Source: JBQTGK01 sp052400665
GTDB taxonomy: Bacteria; Bacteroidota; Bacteroidia; Bacteroidales; Marinifilaceae
Assembly: GCA_052400665.1 (NCBI GenBank)
Contig: JBQTGK010000016.1
DNA length: 64,000 nt
Reading direction: 5' to 3' (one strand)
Each line of letters opens with the position of its first letter. Positions within the stretch are counted from its first letter, which is position 1. Position numbers and translations under genes: made by a program. Shown in pieces: positions 28,283 to 37,164 of this stretch. The notes under the pieces were generated by a model. The model saw only the letters and a program-made list of their open reading frames with translations, ran no database searches and was not told the origin of the DNA.

Positions 28283-28891
28283 CTAATGTTCTTTCACAAA
28301 ATAATTTCGTTGAAACAGTAGGATAAAAGCTACTCCAATTGTAATATACGAATCGGCAACATTAAAAACGGGTCGAAAGAAAATAAAATGTTCTCCGCTC
28401 CACATTGGAAACCATTCTGGAAATCGGCCCTCAACTAATGGAAAATACAACATATCAACTACTTTTCCATGTAAAAAACTCGCATATCCACCACCGTCAG
28501 GTAAAAAACTTGCCACCTGATAATAACTATCATTAAATACTAATCCGTAAAAAGCACTATCAATGATATTACCCATGGCACCGGCAAATATCAGAGAAAT
28601 AGATATAATTAGTCCCAATGGTGCTTTCTTTATACAAATATCACGCAGATACCAACCAATTCCGCAAACTGCAACAATACGGAAAAGACTGAGTACTATT
28701 TTTCCCCACTCGCCTTCAAGTTCCATACCGAATGCCATTCCATTATTCTCGATAAAATGAATCAGAAACCAATTCCCAAAAACAGAGAACTCTTCGCCCA
28801 ACATCATATTGGTTTTAATCCAAATTTTTAGTGTCTGATCCAAAATCAGAAGTACCACAATTAGTGCTACCGATTTTTTAAATAACGACAT
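28283..28891 (-). CDS. lspA: Lipoprotein signal peptidase
   Basis: An inner-membrane aspartyl protease (signal peptidase II) that removes lipoprotein signal peptides. At 202 residues it has four transmembrane helices and the family motifs NNGMAFGM, GAMGNIIDSAFYG (first catalytic Asp) and FNVADSYITIG (second catalytic Asp). The long insert between the two Asp motifs (about 50 residues, HGKVVDMLYFPLVEGRFPEW) is the usual Bacteroidota form. It is the last gene of the ileS-dksA-like-lspA cluster on the minus strand, a common order in the phylum. Confidence 0.95.
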   Translation of the reverse strand: MSLFKKSVALIVVLLILDQTLKIWIKTNMMLGEEFSVFGNWFLIHFIENNGMAFGMELEGEWGKIVLSLFRIVAVCGIGWYLRDICIKKAPLGLIISISLIFAGAMGNIIDSAFYGLVFNDSYYQVASFLPDGGGYASFLHGKVVDMLYFPLVEGRFPEWFPMWSGEHFIFFRPVFNVADSYITIGVAFILLFQRNYFVKEH

Positions 28892-28960
28892 ATCTTATCT
28901 TTAAATGTTTATTTTTTACTTTTCGTTGATAAAGAAATGAAAAGCTTTTGTTCCAAACAA

Positions 28961-28992
28961 AAATGATTGGAAGAATATTCTTCCAATCATTT
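28961..28992 (-). terminator. Hairpin between the DksA-like gene and lspA
   Basis: A perfect 32-base palindrome (AAATGATTGGAAGAAT and its complement), followed on the minus strand by a T-rich stretch. It could end or attenuate transcription after the DksA-like gene before lspA. Confidence 0.7.
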
Positions 28993-29012
28993 TCTATATT
29001 CTTTAGAATAAT

Positions 29013-29387
29013 TTATTGCTTTTTCTTAGCCTCTATACTTAATGTAGCATGCGGTACAGCTCTTAGCCTCTCTTTGCTAATCAACTTTCCAGTTTCACGG
29101 CAAATACCATACGTTTTATTCTTTATTCTAATTAAAGCTCCCTCCAGATGAGAAATAAACTTTGCCTGACGCTGTGCTAAACGCCCAGCCTCCTCTTTAG
29201 ACAAGACCGAAGCTCCTTCTTCCAACACCTTAAATGTAGGCGAAGTATCTTCAATATCATTTCCTGAGCTATTTGAAATGACTGCCTTTAATGTCTCAAA
29301 ATCTTTTTTGGCTTTTGCTAGTTTTTCAAGAATCAAATCTTTAAAATCCTGCAACTCCTCGTCTGTATATCGCTTCTTTTCTGTCAT
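29013..29387 (-). CDS. TraR/DksA-family protein with reduced zinc finger
   Basis: A 124-residue DksA/TraR-like protein. Members bind RNA polymerase through its secondary channel and tune transcription. The N-terminal coiled coil (about 10-75) leads to the C-terminal block YGICRETGKLISKERLRAVP and ATLSIEAKK. Where classical DksA has four zinc-binding cysteines, only one Cys remains, a state common in Bacteroidota homologues. It lies between ileS and lspA on the same strand, 46 bases after ileS. Confidence 0.88.
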   Translation of the reverse strand: MTEKKRYTDEELQDFKDLILEKLAKAKKDFETLKAVISNSSGNDIEDTSPTFKVLEEGASVLSKEEAGRLAQRQAKFISHLEGALIRIKNKTYGICRETGKLISKERLRAVPHATLSIEAKKKQ

Positions 29388-29433
29388 TGTTTCTAAAGTT
29401 TTCTATGGTTGTCTAAAGATAACAAAAAATCGA

Positions 29434-32400
29434 TTATTTACTAATCTTTTCAATTCTAATAAAACTCTCTACACCCTGCTCAATCTCTACTGCTTTCGCA
29501 TCATTCCCGGCTAATTTTTCAACCAATTCAACGCTAACAGCTAAAGTTTGACTTCCAATGTATTCTTTATGAGCAAGAACCGCATCGTTAATAGAATCAT
29601 GCTTCATGATCTCCAGCTTAATTTTATCAGTCACATCAAAATCGCTATCTTTTCTTAGATTTTGAATTCTATTGATAAATTCACGAGCAATTCCTTCTTG
29701 TTTTAACTCGTCGGTAATGTTTACGTCCATTGCAACAGTAAGTTTCCCTTCGTTGGCAACTAACCATCCTGGTATGTCTTCAGATATAATTTCAACATCC
29801 TCCATGCTAAGGTCGATATTCTGCTCATTAACAGTAATTGCGTAGCTTCCGGCCTTCTCAAATGCAACAATATCTTCCTGTGTCATTTGACCAATAGCAG
29901 CAGCAATTTGCTTCATAATTTTACCATGCTTAGGACCTAAAGTCTTAAAGTTAGGCTTTATTTTCTTCACTAATACTCCCGAAGTATCAGTAATAAACTC
30001 CATATCCTTCACATTAATTTCTGAAAGAACAATGCTTTTAATTGCCTCCAGCTGAGGTATAACTGCCTCATCTAAAATAGGAATCATGATTTTCTGCAAT
30101 GGCTGACGAACACGAATTTTCACTTTACGACGTAAACCTAAGGACATAGAAGAAATCTTCTGAGCCATATCCATACGCTCTTCCAATGCTTTATCTATCA
30201 CCTCTACATCGTATTTAGGGAAATCTACTAGATGAACAGATTCTTCGGTAAAACGACCAGTTACAGAATTCAAATCGTTAAACAGCTGATCCATATAAAA
30301 TGGTGCAATTGGTGATGCAAGAACCGAGATCGTTTCTAAACACTTGTACAACGTTTGATAAGCAGAAATCTTATCGGCATCGTACTCGCCACCCCAATAT
30401 CTCTTGCGACACAAACGAACGTACCAGTTCGAAAGGTTCTCATTCACAAAATCCTGTATTGCTCTACCAGCACGTGTTGGTTCGTAAGCTTCGTAGCATT
30501 CTTCTACCTCTTTAATTAATGAATTAAGAAGGGAAAGAATCCATCGATCAATTTCAGGACGCTCTTCCATTGCTATATCAGCTTCTGAATAGTTAAATCC
30601 ATCGATGTTAGCATACAATTGGAAGAAACTGTAAGTATTATAAAGCGTACCAAAGAATTTACGACGAACTTCTTCAACACCACCTAAATCGAATTTCAGG
30701 TTATCCCAGGGTTGTGCATTTGTAATCATATACCAACGCAATGGGTCAGAACCATATTTCTCGATAGTTGAGAATGGATCAACAGCATTTCCAAGACGTT
30801 TAGACATCTTGTTACCTTTGGCATCTAACACCAATCCGTTAGAAATAATATTTTCGAAAGCAACCCCATCGAAGCACATGGTTGCAATAGCATGCAAAGT
30901 AAAGAACCATCCACGAGTTTGATCTACTCCCTCAGCAATAAACTGAGCTGGGAACAGCTTGTCAAAATTCTCTTTATTTTCGAACGGATAATGCTGCTGT
31001 GCATAAGGCATTGCACCTGAATCGAACCACACATCAATTAAGTCGAGTTCACGAACCAGTTTCTGACCAGTCTCACTCACAAGAATTAAACCATCGACAT
31101 ACGGACGGTGTAAATCGAATTTTTCGTAATTCTCTTTGCTATTATCTCCTTCTACGTAATCAGCCAGAATATTTTCAGTCATAAAACCAGCGGCTATCGA
31201 TTTTTCAATCTCAGCCTTTAATTCTGCAACCGAACCAATACATTTTATTTCTGAACGATCTTCGCTTACCCAAATTGGCAATGGCGTTCCCCAGTAACGA
31301 GAACGAGAAAGGTTCCAATCCTGAAGATTCTCTAACCATTTTCCAAAACGACCTTCACCAGTAGATTGTGGTTTCCAGTTAATGGTTTTATTTAGCTCGA
31401 TCATACGATCACGAACTGCTGTTGATTTAATAAACCATGAATCTAATGGATAATACAATACGGGTTTATCAGTTCTCCAGCAATGAGGATAGTTGTGAAC
31501 ATGTTTCTCCACTTTAAATGCCAGGCTATCTTTTTTCAATGCTACTGCGATATCAATATCTAAAGTTGCATCCTTATCTGTTAAAGTAGGATCGTACGCA
31601 TTCTTCACAAAACGACCAGCATACTCACCATAAGCCTCAACATCTACATAGTTCTTTACAAACTCTGGATCTAAATCTTCAATTAAAAAGAATTTTCCGG
31701 TACGATCAACCATTGGTTGAATTTTACCTTCTTTGTCACGAAGAATTAATGGAGAAATACCAGCTGCTTTTGCAACTCTATCATCATCGGCACCAAAAGT
31801 AGGAGCAATGTGAACAATACCGGTACCATCCTCGGTAGTTACAAAATCGCCAAGAATTACACGATAAGCATCGCCTTCGGGCTTAACCAGTGGCATAATA
31901 GGCTCGTACTTAATTCCCTCTAAATCGGTTCCTTTGTGTTCAGAAAGAGTTTTAAAAGTTAAGCGTTTATCGCCTGCTTTGTATTCTCCTAACTCAAGAC
32001 CTTCGTATTTTTTATCGAAGAAATTGTAAAATAAATCCTTCGCAATAAGAACAACACAAGGTTCGGCTGTGTATGGATTAAAGGTACGAACACGAACATA
32101 ATCAACTTTAGGACCTACAGCCAAAGCAGTATTCGATGGCAATGTCCATGGAGTCGTTGTCCAGGCAATAAAATAGGCATCGCAATCAATTCCTTCGTAT
32201 ATAAATTCACTTTTTTCGTTGCGTGCAACTTTAAACATACCAACTGCTGTGGTATCTTTTACATCTTTGTAGCATCCCGGCTGGTTCAGCTCATGAGTTG
32301 ACAAACCTGTTCCTGCTGCAGGAGAAAATGGCTGGATTGTATATCCTTTGTAAAGCAAATTTTTCTCGAACATTTGCTTTAACAACCACCAAAGAGTTTC

Positions 32401-32874
32401 AATATAACGATTATCGTACGTAATATATGGCTCATCCATATTTACCCAATACCCCATTTTAGAAGTTAAATCTTCCCACTCGCGGGTATATTTCATTACA
32501 TTGGTACGGCATGCTTCGTTGTATTCGTCAACCGAAACTTTAGTACCAATATCTTCTTTTGTAATTCCGAGCTCTTTTTCTACACCAAGCTCAACAGGCA
32601 AACCATGAGTATCCCAACCTGCTTTACGGTTTACTTGAAAGCCTTTAAGAGTTTTATATCTACAAACAATATCTTTAAGAGCACGAGCCATTACGTGGTG
32701 AATTCCCGGCATTCCGTTTGCTGAAGGAGGTCCTTCGTAAAAAACAAAAGAAGGATTACCTTCTCGAGTTTCCAAACTCTTTTCGAACGTTTTATTTTCG
32801 TTCCAATCCTTTAGTATGTCTTTATTGATCTGGGATAGATCAAGCCCTTTGTGCTCTGGAAATTTCGTGCTCAT
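29434..32874 (-). CDS. ileS: Isoleucyl-tRNA synthetase
   Basis: A class I synthetase that charges tRNA-Ile, of 1146 residues. The HIGH motif appears as GIHH in PPSANGMPGIHHVMARALKD (about residue 57), the editing domain contains TTPWTLPSNTALAVGP, and the KMSKS loop is KMSKR near residue 692. The C-terminal region (RKVKIRVRQPLQKI, later DVTDKIKLEI) is of the long, eukaryote-like type that lacks the bacterial zinc-binding tail. It heads the ileS-dksA-like-lspA cluster. Confidence 0.97.
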   Translation of the reverse strand: MSTKFPEHKGLDLSQINKDILKDWNENKTFEKSLETREGNPSFVFYEGPPSANGMPGIHHVMARALKDIVCRYKTLKGFQVNRKAGWDTHGLPVELGVEKELGITKEDIGTKVSVDEYNEACRTNVMKYTREWEDLTSKMGYWVNMDEPYITYDNRYIETLWWLLKQMFEKNLLYKGYTIQPFSPAAGTGLSTHELNQPGCYKDVKDTTAVGMFKVARNEKSEFIYEGIDCDAYFIAWTTTPWTLPSNTALAVGPKVDYVRVRTFNPYTAEPCVVLIAKDLFYNFFDKKYEGLELGEYKAGDKRLTFKTLSEHKGTDLEGIKYEPIMPLVKPEGDAYRVILGDFVTTEDGTGIVHIAPTFGADDDRVAKAAGISPLILRDKEGKIQPMVDRTGKFFLIEDLDPEFVKNYVDVEAYGEYAGRFVKNAYDPTLTDKDATLDIDIAVALKKDSLAFKVEKHVHNYPHCWRTDKPVLYYPLDSWFIKSTAVRDRMIELNKTINWKPQSTGEGRFGKWLENLQDWNLSRSRYWGTPLPIWVSEDRSEIKCIGSVAELKAEIEKSIAAGFMTENILADYVEGDNSKENYEKFDLHRPYVDGLILVSETGQKLVRELDLIDVWFDSGAMPYAQQHYPFENKENFDKLFPAQFIAEGVDQTRGWFFTLHAIATMCFDGVAFENIISNGLVLDAKGNKMSKRLGNAVDPFSTIEKYGSDPLRWYMITNAQPWDNLKFDLGGVEEVRRKFFGTLYNTYSFFQLYANIDGFNYSEADIAMEERPEIDRWILSLLNSLIKEVEECYEAYEPTRAGRAIQDFVNENLSNWYVRLCRKRYWGGEYDADKISAYQTLYKCLETISVLASPIAPFYMDQLFNDLNSVTGRFTEESVHLVDFPKYDVEVIDKALEERMDMAQKISSMSLGLRRKVKIRVRQPLQKIMIPILDEAVIPQLEAIKSIVLSEINVKDMEFITDTSGVLVKKIKPNFKTLGPKHGKIMKQIAAAIGQMTQEDIVAFEKAGSYAITVNEQNIDLSMEDVEIISEDIPGWLVANEGKLTVAMDVNITDELKQEGIAREFINRIQNLRKDSDFDVTDKIKLEIMKHDSINDAVLAHKEYIGSQTLAVSVELVEKLAGNDAKAVEIEQGVESFIRIEKISK

Positions 32875-33178
32875 TTATATTTATTTTATCTAGTATTCGC
32901 TATTTTTGATTCACATTTACATCAATCAGATTCTAAAACTTAAACCTAATTCAACGCATTGTTTATGGTCATTGTACCCAATTCAAATTCGTATTTGGTA
33001 CAAAAAGTTTACAAATATAGAAAAAATAGAAGATTCAACGATCATATTTTTTACATATTCAGAGTGCTAAACAGTTTTTAATCAGCATATCAATGATGAT
33101 CGTTTTGTAGTTCAAGCATCTTACTTATAATTCGGAATTATTAGATATATTTAGCTTTAAATTTTAAATCAAAATATC
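32875..33178. other. Divergent ileS-osmC intergenic region
   Basis: A 304-base gap, AT-rich. I see no strong hairpin or repeat. A partial -7 match (TATATTTA) lies about 30 bases before the osmC start. Confidence 0.35.
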
Positions 33179-33589
33179 ATGACAACTATAAAATCAAAAT
33201 ACCTGGGTGATTTAAGAACAGAATGTGTTCACTTGCAATCGGGTACTAAAATTTTTACGGATGCTCCGACCGATAATCAGGGAAAAGGAGAAGCTTTTTC
33301 GCCTACCGATCTTTTGGCAACTTCGCTTGGTTCCTGTATCATGACAATTATGGGAATTGTTGCCCGTGATAACAACATCGACATTGCTGGAACCGAACTG
33401 GACATTACCAAAATTATGGCCAGCGATCCTCGCAGAGTTGCCGAAGTTATTGTTGAGTTTACTTTTCCGGATAAGGATTATACCGATGAGCAAAAGAAAA
33501 TTATCGAATCGGTTGCTGGTACCAGCCCTGTACCTTTGAGTGTACACGACAATATGAAGCAAACAATTCTAATGAACTGGAAAAAATAA
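33179..33589 (+). CDS. OsmC-family protein
   Basis: A 136-residue member of the OsmC/Ohr superfamily (peroxide-reducing or related thiol chemistry). FSPTDLLATSLGSCIMTIMGI carries the conserved resolving-type Cys. The usual second Cys near the C-terminus (VxxTLxxxxPV) is replaced by the AGTSPVPLSVHDN block, as in the YhfA-like subgroup, so peroxidase activity is uncertain. It is followed by an imperfect inverted repeat and then an epimerase-like gene. Confidence 0.87.
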   Translation: MTTIKSKYLGDLRTECVHLQSGTKIFTDAPTDNQGKGEAFSPTDLLATSLGSCIMTIMGIVARDNNIDIAGTELDITKIMASDPRRVAEVIVEFTFPDKDYTDEQKKIIESVAGTSPVPLSVHDNMKQTILMNWKK

Positions 33590-33604
33590 AACACAAAAAA
33601 ATAG

Positions 33605-33666
33605 AACGCGAAGACACCAAGACGCGAAGATGTATTCTTTATTGCGTCTTCGCGACTTGGCGTTTC
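33605..33666. repeat. Imperfect GC-rich inverted repeat
   Basis: AACGCGAAGACACCAAGACG on the left pairs, with one interruption, with CGTCTTCGCGACTTGGCGTT on the right around an AT loop. It is far more GC-rich than its surroundings. It may be a dispersed palindromic repeat that also acts as a terminator for osmC. Confidence 0.6.
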
Positions 33667-33688
33667 ATCCCTTATTAACCTATTAAGC

Positions 33689-34711
33689 ATGATTTTAGTT
33701 ACCGGAGGAACCGGCCTTATTGGTTCACATTTACTATTTAATTTACTGTCGAAAGGAAAAAAAGTTCGTGCATTAAAAAGAGCTAACAGTAGTATTGAAT
33801 TGGTTCGCACTACTTTTTCGTACTATACAGACAATCAAAATGATTTGTTCGATAAAATTGAATGGATTGATGGAGATATGTTAGACATTTTTTCATTGAA
33901 AGATGCTTTGGCAGGAATAAAAGAAGTTTATCATTGTGCTGCTTTGGTATCGTTCCGAAAGGAAGACAAAAAAAACATGTTGGATATTAATGTTGAAGGA
34001 ACCCGCAATTTAATCAATGCCTGTTTAGATGCTACTATTCGAAAGTTTTGCATGGTAAGCTCTGTAGCTGCTTTGGGTTCACCCGAAGAAGGTGAGAATA
34101 CCACTACAGAAAACACGGCCTGGAGTCCGGAAGAGAAACACTCGAGTTATTCTGTAAGTAAATTCAAATCGGAACTGGAAGTTTGGAGAGGAATTGAAGA
34201 AGGTTTGGATGCTGTAATTGTAAATCCATCAATTATTCTGGGGCCCGGACAATGGGAAAAGGGCAGTTCTCAACTTTTTAATGCTGTGGGTAATGGATTA
34301 AAATACTACACAAAAGGCGTTACCGGATATGTTGATGTTAGAGATGTGAGCCGCGCCATGATAGAATTAATGGAAAGCAATATTGTAAACGAACGCTTTA
34401 TTTTAAACAGCGAAGACTGTTCTTTCGAATTCATATTTAAAACCATCGCAAAATATATTGGGATTGAAGGCCCTACAAAATATGCCACTAGAAAAATGAC
34501 CGAAATTGCATGGCGATTGGCCTATTTGAAAAAGATTTTTCTTTTTAAGTCCGCTGGCCTTACAAAAGAAAATGCCCAATCGGCTCACAATATTCACAAC
34601 TACTCCAATCAAAAAATAAAAGAAGCTTTAAACTTTGAGTTTATCCCAATTGAAAAGAGTATTAAAGATACTGTGCAACATTATCCGATGAAAGCAAAGG
34701 TGAAAAGATAA
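33689..34711 (+). CDS. NAD-dependent epimerase/dehydratase (extended SDR)
   Basis: A 340-residue extended short-chain dehydrogenase. The Rossmann NAD(P) motif TGGTGLIG is at residues 5-12, and the catalytic Tyr/Lys appear in SSYSVSKFKSE (about 150-160). Downstream, VNPSIILGPGQW is family-typical. Such enzymes act on nucleotide sugars or on dihydroflavonol-like small molecules; this subgroup has no firm substrate. No biosynthetic neighbours help to narrow it. Confidence 0.85.
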   Translation: MILVTGGTGLIGSHLLFNLLSKGKKVRALKRANSSIELVRTTFSYYTDNQNDLFDKIEWIDGDMLDIFSLKDALAGIKEVYHCAALVSFRKEDKKNMLDINVEGTRNLINACLDATIRKFCMVSSVAALGSPEEGENTTTENTAWSPEEKHSSYSVSKFKSELEVWRGIEEGLDAVIVNPSIILGPGQWEKGSSQLFNAVGNGLKYYTKGVTGYVDVRDVSRAMIELMESNIVNERFILNSEDCSFEFIFKTIAKYIGIEGPTKYATRKMTEIAWRLAYLKKIFLFKSAGLTKENAQSAHNIHNYSNQKIKEALNFEFIPIEKSIKDTVQHYPMKAKVKR

Positions 34712-34766
34712 AATTAACCACAAAGAAACACGGTACCCTTTCAGTGGTTTTCAGCTCTGAAGATGC

Positions 34767-34889
34767 TTATTTACCGATTTGAATCTTACTAGTATTCATC
34801 ATTTGTTTCTTCAGTGCCTTTTCAGTTCCATTATAAATTTCCGTTTTATCAACTTCATGAGTCGTTCTAATAATTGTGGAGATAAGATT
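34767..34889 (-). pseudogene. Possible C-terminal remnant of a protein gene
   Basis: On the minus strand a short open stretch ends at TAA (34767-34769) and reads as a polar, protein-like tail (HEVDKTEIYNGTEKALKK, then MMNTSKIQIGK). It has no convincing start, and a stop lies just upstream. It may be the leftover of a lost gene downstream of the XRE regulator. The support is weak. Confidence 0.25.
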
Positions 34890-34903
34890 TACACCTAATC
34901 ATT

Positions 34904-35224
34904 TTAACCTTTTCCTCCCAACATCTTTATTACCTCTTTCAAGGTTTTATTTTCAGATTCAAGTATTGCCAATTGTTCATCAACCGGATTTTCAATATTT
35001 ACTTTATCGGCAAGGATCTTGAAGAAATTTACCTGCAGAATTTCGCATATCTTCCAAAGTCTATCTGTATGAATGCTCCTTCGCTTCAATGTTTGATAAA
35101 CTGTATTTACGTTAATTCCTAGTTTTTTAGACAATTCAACAGCGCTTACTCCTTGCCGATTCATCTCCTCTATGATTAAATCGTTCACATGCAAAGAGGT
35201 AGATTCTTTAGACGAAACTTTCAT
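34904..35224 (-). CDS. XRE-family helix-turn-helix regulator
   Basis: A 106-residue DNA-binding protein. The Cro/C1-type helix-turn-helix spans about residues 14-70 (VSAVELSKKLGINVNTVYQT as the recognition region). It is followed by a short coiled-coil tail (EQLAILESENKTLKEVIKML) suited to dimerisation. Its upstream region (35298-35486) is an array of nine 21-bp degenerate repeats read in the same direction, so the protein may bind them. It stands apart from neighbouring operons. Confidence 0.83.
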   Translation of the reverse strand: MKVSSKESTSLHVNDLIIEEMNRQGVSAVELSKKLGINVNTVYQTLKRRSIHTDRLWKICEILQVNFFKILADKVNIENPVDEQLAILESENKTLKEVIKMLGGKG

Positions 35225-35297
35225 TATTTTATCTTTTAATAGGTTCTGGTCTACAATTTAACGAATTTACACCATATTTTATGCATTATCTTTATTA

Positions 35298-35486
35298 ACT
35301 ACTAGTTAACTTCCATTTTCAATAAGTGATATCCTATTTAGTAGTAGTACAATTTACTTTTTCGTAGTTACATTCTATTAATCTGTCGTTTGATTCTACT
35401 TTTCTGTGGTTTGATTACATTTATCTGTGATTATATTCTATTTTTTATAGAATAGATTCCATTTATTTGATAATTAAATCCATTTA
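35298..35486 (-). repeat. Nine-unit 21-bp array, conserved and variable halves
   Basis: Nine consecutive 21-base units start at 35298, 35319, 35340, 35361, 35382, 35403, 35424, 35445 and 35466. On the plus strand the last 11 bases of each are similar (consensus GATTCCATTTA; minus strand TAAATGGAATC). The first 10 differ from unit to unit. The period is exactly two helical turns. The array fills most of the gap between the XRE gene and the metK terminator. Confidence 0.75.
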
Positions 35487-35496
35487 TAATAAAAAA

Positions 35497-35521
35497 AGCC
35501 ACTCCTCGTAAGGAATGGCTT
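35497..35521 (-). terminator. Terminator of metK
   Basis: On the minus strand an 11-bp stem (AAGCCATTCCT / AGGAGTGGCTT, one mismatch) is followed by a run of T. It lies about 25 bases beyond the metK stop codon. Confidence 0.8.
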
Positions 35522-35543
35522 CACTATATATTCTATTAGTTGT

Positions 35544-36800
35544 TTACAAAGTAAAAGCTTCTTTCACTTTATCTACATAGTCTAATTTCTCCCAGGTAAA
35601 TAATTCTACTTCCCTTTCGATAACTCCAGAATATGGAGAATAGAATTTTTTGGTAACCATGCGAGGAGTACGTCCCATGTGACCATAAGCCGCCGACTCT
35701 TCGTAAATAGGATTACGTAATTTTAATCGTTGTTCGATAGCTGCAGGACGTAAATCGAATAGATCTTTAATTTTTTCGGCAATTTCACCATCGCTTAAAG
35801 ATACATTTGCTTTTCCATAAGTATCGACAAAAACACCTACGGGTTCGGCAACACCAATTGCATAAGAAAGCTGAACTAGTATTTCATCGGCAACACCAGC
35901 TGCCACAATATTTTTTGCAATATGACGAGAAGCATAAGCCGCAGAACGATCTACTTTCGAAGGATCTTTTCCTGAAAAAGCACCACCACCATGAGCCCCT
36001 TTTCCGCCATAAGTATCAACAATAATCTTACGTCCGGTTAATCCTGTATCGCCATGAGGTCCGCCAATTACGAATTTTCCGGTAGGATTTACGTGCAAAA
36101 TAAAATCTTCGTCGAACATTGCCTGAACACGCTCCGGTAACTGTTTAATTACACGAGGAATTAGGATATTACGAACATCTTTCTTGATTTTAGCAAGCAT
36201 TAGCTCATCGTTAGGGCCAAAATCGTCGTGCTGAGTAGAAACCACAATGGTATGAATTCTTTCAGGCATATCATTATCGTTGTACTCAATGGTTACCTGC
36301 GATTTAGAATCGGGACGAAGATAAGTCATCTGTCTTTCTTCGCGACGAATGGCAGCCAACTCAATTAGCAAACGATGCGATAACTCCAAAGACAAAGGCA
36401 TATAATCATCGGTTTCCTTAGAAGCATAACCAAACATCATTCCCTGATCTCCGGCACCCTGCGACATAGGATCTTCACGATCGACCCCACGGTTAATATC
36501 GTCAGACTGTTCGTGAATTGCCGACAATACACCACAAGAAGCGCCATCGAACTGATATTCGCTTTTGGTATACCCAATACGATTAATTACCTGGCGAGCT
36601 ACATCCTGAGCATCGATATAGGTTGTTGTTTTTACTTCACCAGCAAGAATAACCTGCCCTGTAGTAACCATCGTTTCACAAGCAACTTTCGAATTTGGGT
36701 CGAAAGCTAAAAATTTATCCAATAAAGCATCTGATATTTGATCAGCAACTTTATCTGGGTGTCCTTCTGAAACTGATTCTGATGTGAATAAATATCCCAT
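35544..36800 (-). CDS. metK: S-adenosylmethionine synthase
   Basis: This enzyme makes S-adenosylmethionine from methionine and ATP. At 418 residues, motifs include SEGHPDKVADQISDALLD near the start, GAGDQGMMFGYA (about 116-127) and GGGAFSGKDPSKVDRSAAYA (about 271-290), which cover the ATP and metal sites. A SAM-II riboswitch (36988-37040) lies in its leader, so the product probably represses its own synthesis. A terminator follows directly. Confidence 0.97.
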   Translation of the reverse strand: MGYLFTSESVSEGHPDKVADQISDALLDKFLAFDPNSKVACETMVTTGQVILAGEVKTTTYIDAQDVARQVINRIGYTKSEYQFDGASCGVLSAIHEQSDDINRGVDREDPMSQGAGDQGMMFGYASKETDDYMPLSLELSHRLLIELAAIRREERQMTYLRPDSKSQVTIEYNDNDMPERIHTIVVSTQHDDFGPNDELMLAKIKKDVRNILIPRVIKQLPERVQAMFDEDFILHVNPTGKFVIGGPHGDTGLTGRKIIVDTYGGKGAHGGGAFSGKDPSKVDRSAAYASRHIAKNIVAAGVADEILVQLSYAIGVAEPVGVFVDTYGKANVSLSDGEIAEKIKDLFDLRPAAIEQRLKLRNPIYEESAAYGHMGRTPRMVTKKFYSPYSGVIEREVELFTWEKLDYVDKVKEAFTL

Positions 36801-36987
36801 AATATTTTAATAATAATTTAGTTGAACTGATATTTTTTAGTTACAAACTGTTTACCTATAAGCTATAAGCCTGCAAACAAAAACTATCAATTTTGTTGTT
36901 TGTTGTCTCCATTATAAAAAATAATGGTGTAAACGATACGGGAAAGCAATGGTCGATTGTAAACATGCAGAAAAGCATGTGATTCAC

Positions 36988-37040
36988 CATTTAGCATTTT
37001 TTTCCGTGGTTGCAAGCAGCCAAATCTTTCCACATATATT
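36988..37040 (-). ncRNA. SAM-II riboswitch in the metK leader
   Basis: Read on the minus strand, the leader begins near 37040 and matches the SAM-II (metA motif) pattern: GTGG, then GATTTG, then GCTTGCAACCACG, an A-rich linker and TGCTAAA. GTGG (37030-37033) pairs with CCAC (37006-37009) to form P1. SAM-II is known from alphaproteobacteria and Bacteroidota. It sits about 190 bases ahead of metK. Two simple hairpins (36964-36980 and 36909-36927) lie between, one of which may be the expression switch. Confidence 0.75.
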
Positions 37041-37045
37041 TCGCG

Positions 37046-37076
37046 CAAAGGAAGTAATTATTTTGGAAAGAAACAA
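37046..37076 (-). promoter_or_regulatory. Promoter of the SAM-II/metK transcript
   Basis: On the minus strand TTG (37076-37074), exactly 20 bases, then TTCCTTTG (37053-37046), one base off TAnnTTTG. Transcription would start near 37040, just before the aptamer. Confidence 0.6.
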
Positions 37077-37164
37077 AATTGAGTCTCTGCTTTTACAATA
37101 TTTCACCAAAAATCGAAGCTGAAAAACAGGCACTTCCACCTCAATTAAGAGCTGAGAGTCTTAA

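Noticed and set aside
33478..33810. Minus-strand 110-residue reading frame across osmC and the epimerase
   Set aside because: It runs antisense through two well-supported genes and the inverted repeat between them.
35298..35486. CRISPR-like mini array
   Set aside because: The conserved part is only 11 degenerate bases and the variable part 10, far below CRISPR sizes, and no cas gene is present.
36980..37045. S-box (SAM-I) riboswitch upstream of metK
   Set aside because: The long SAM-I junction and its kink-turn are absent; the compact GATTTG/CTTGCAACCACG/GCTAAA order fits SAM-II.
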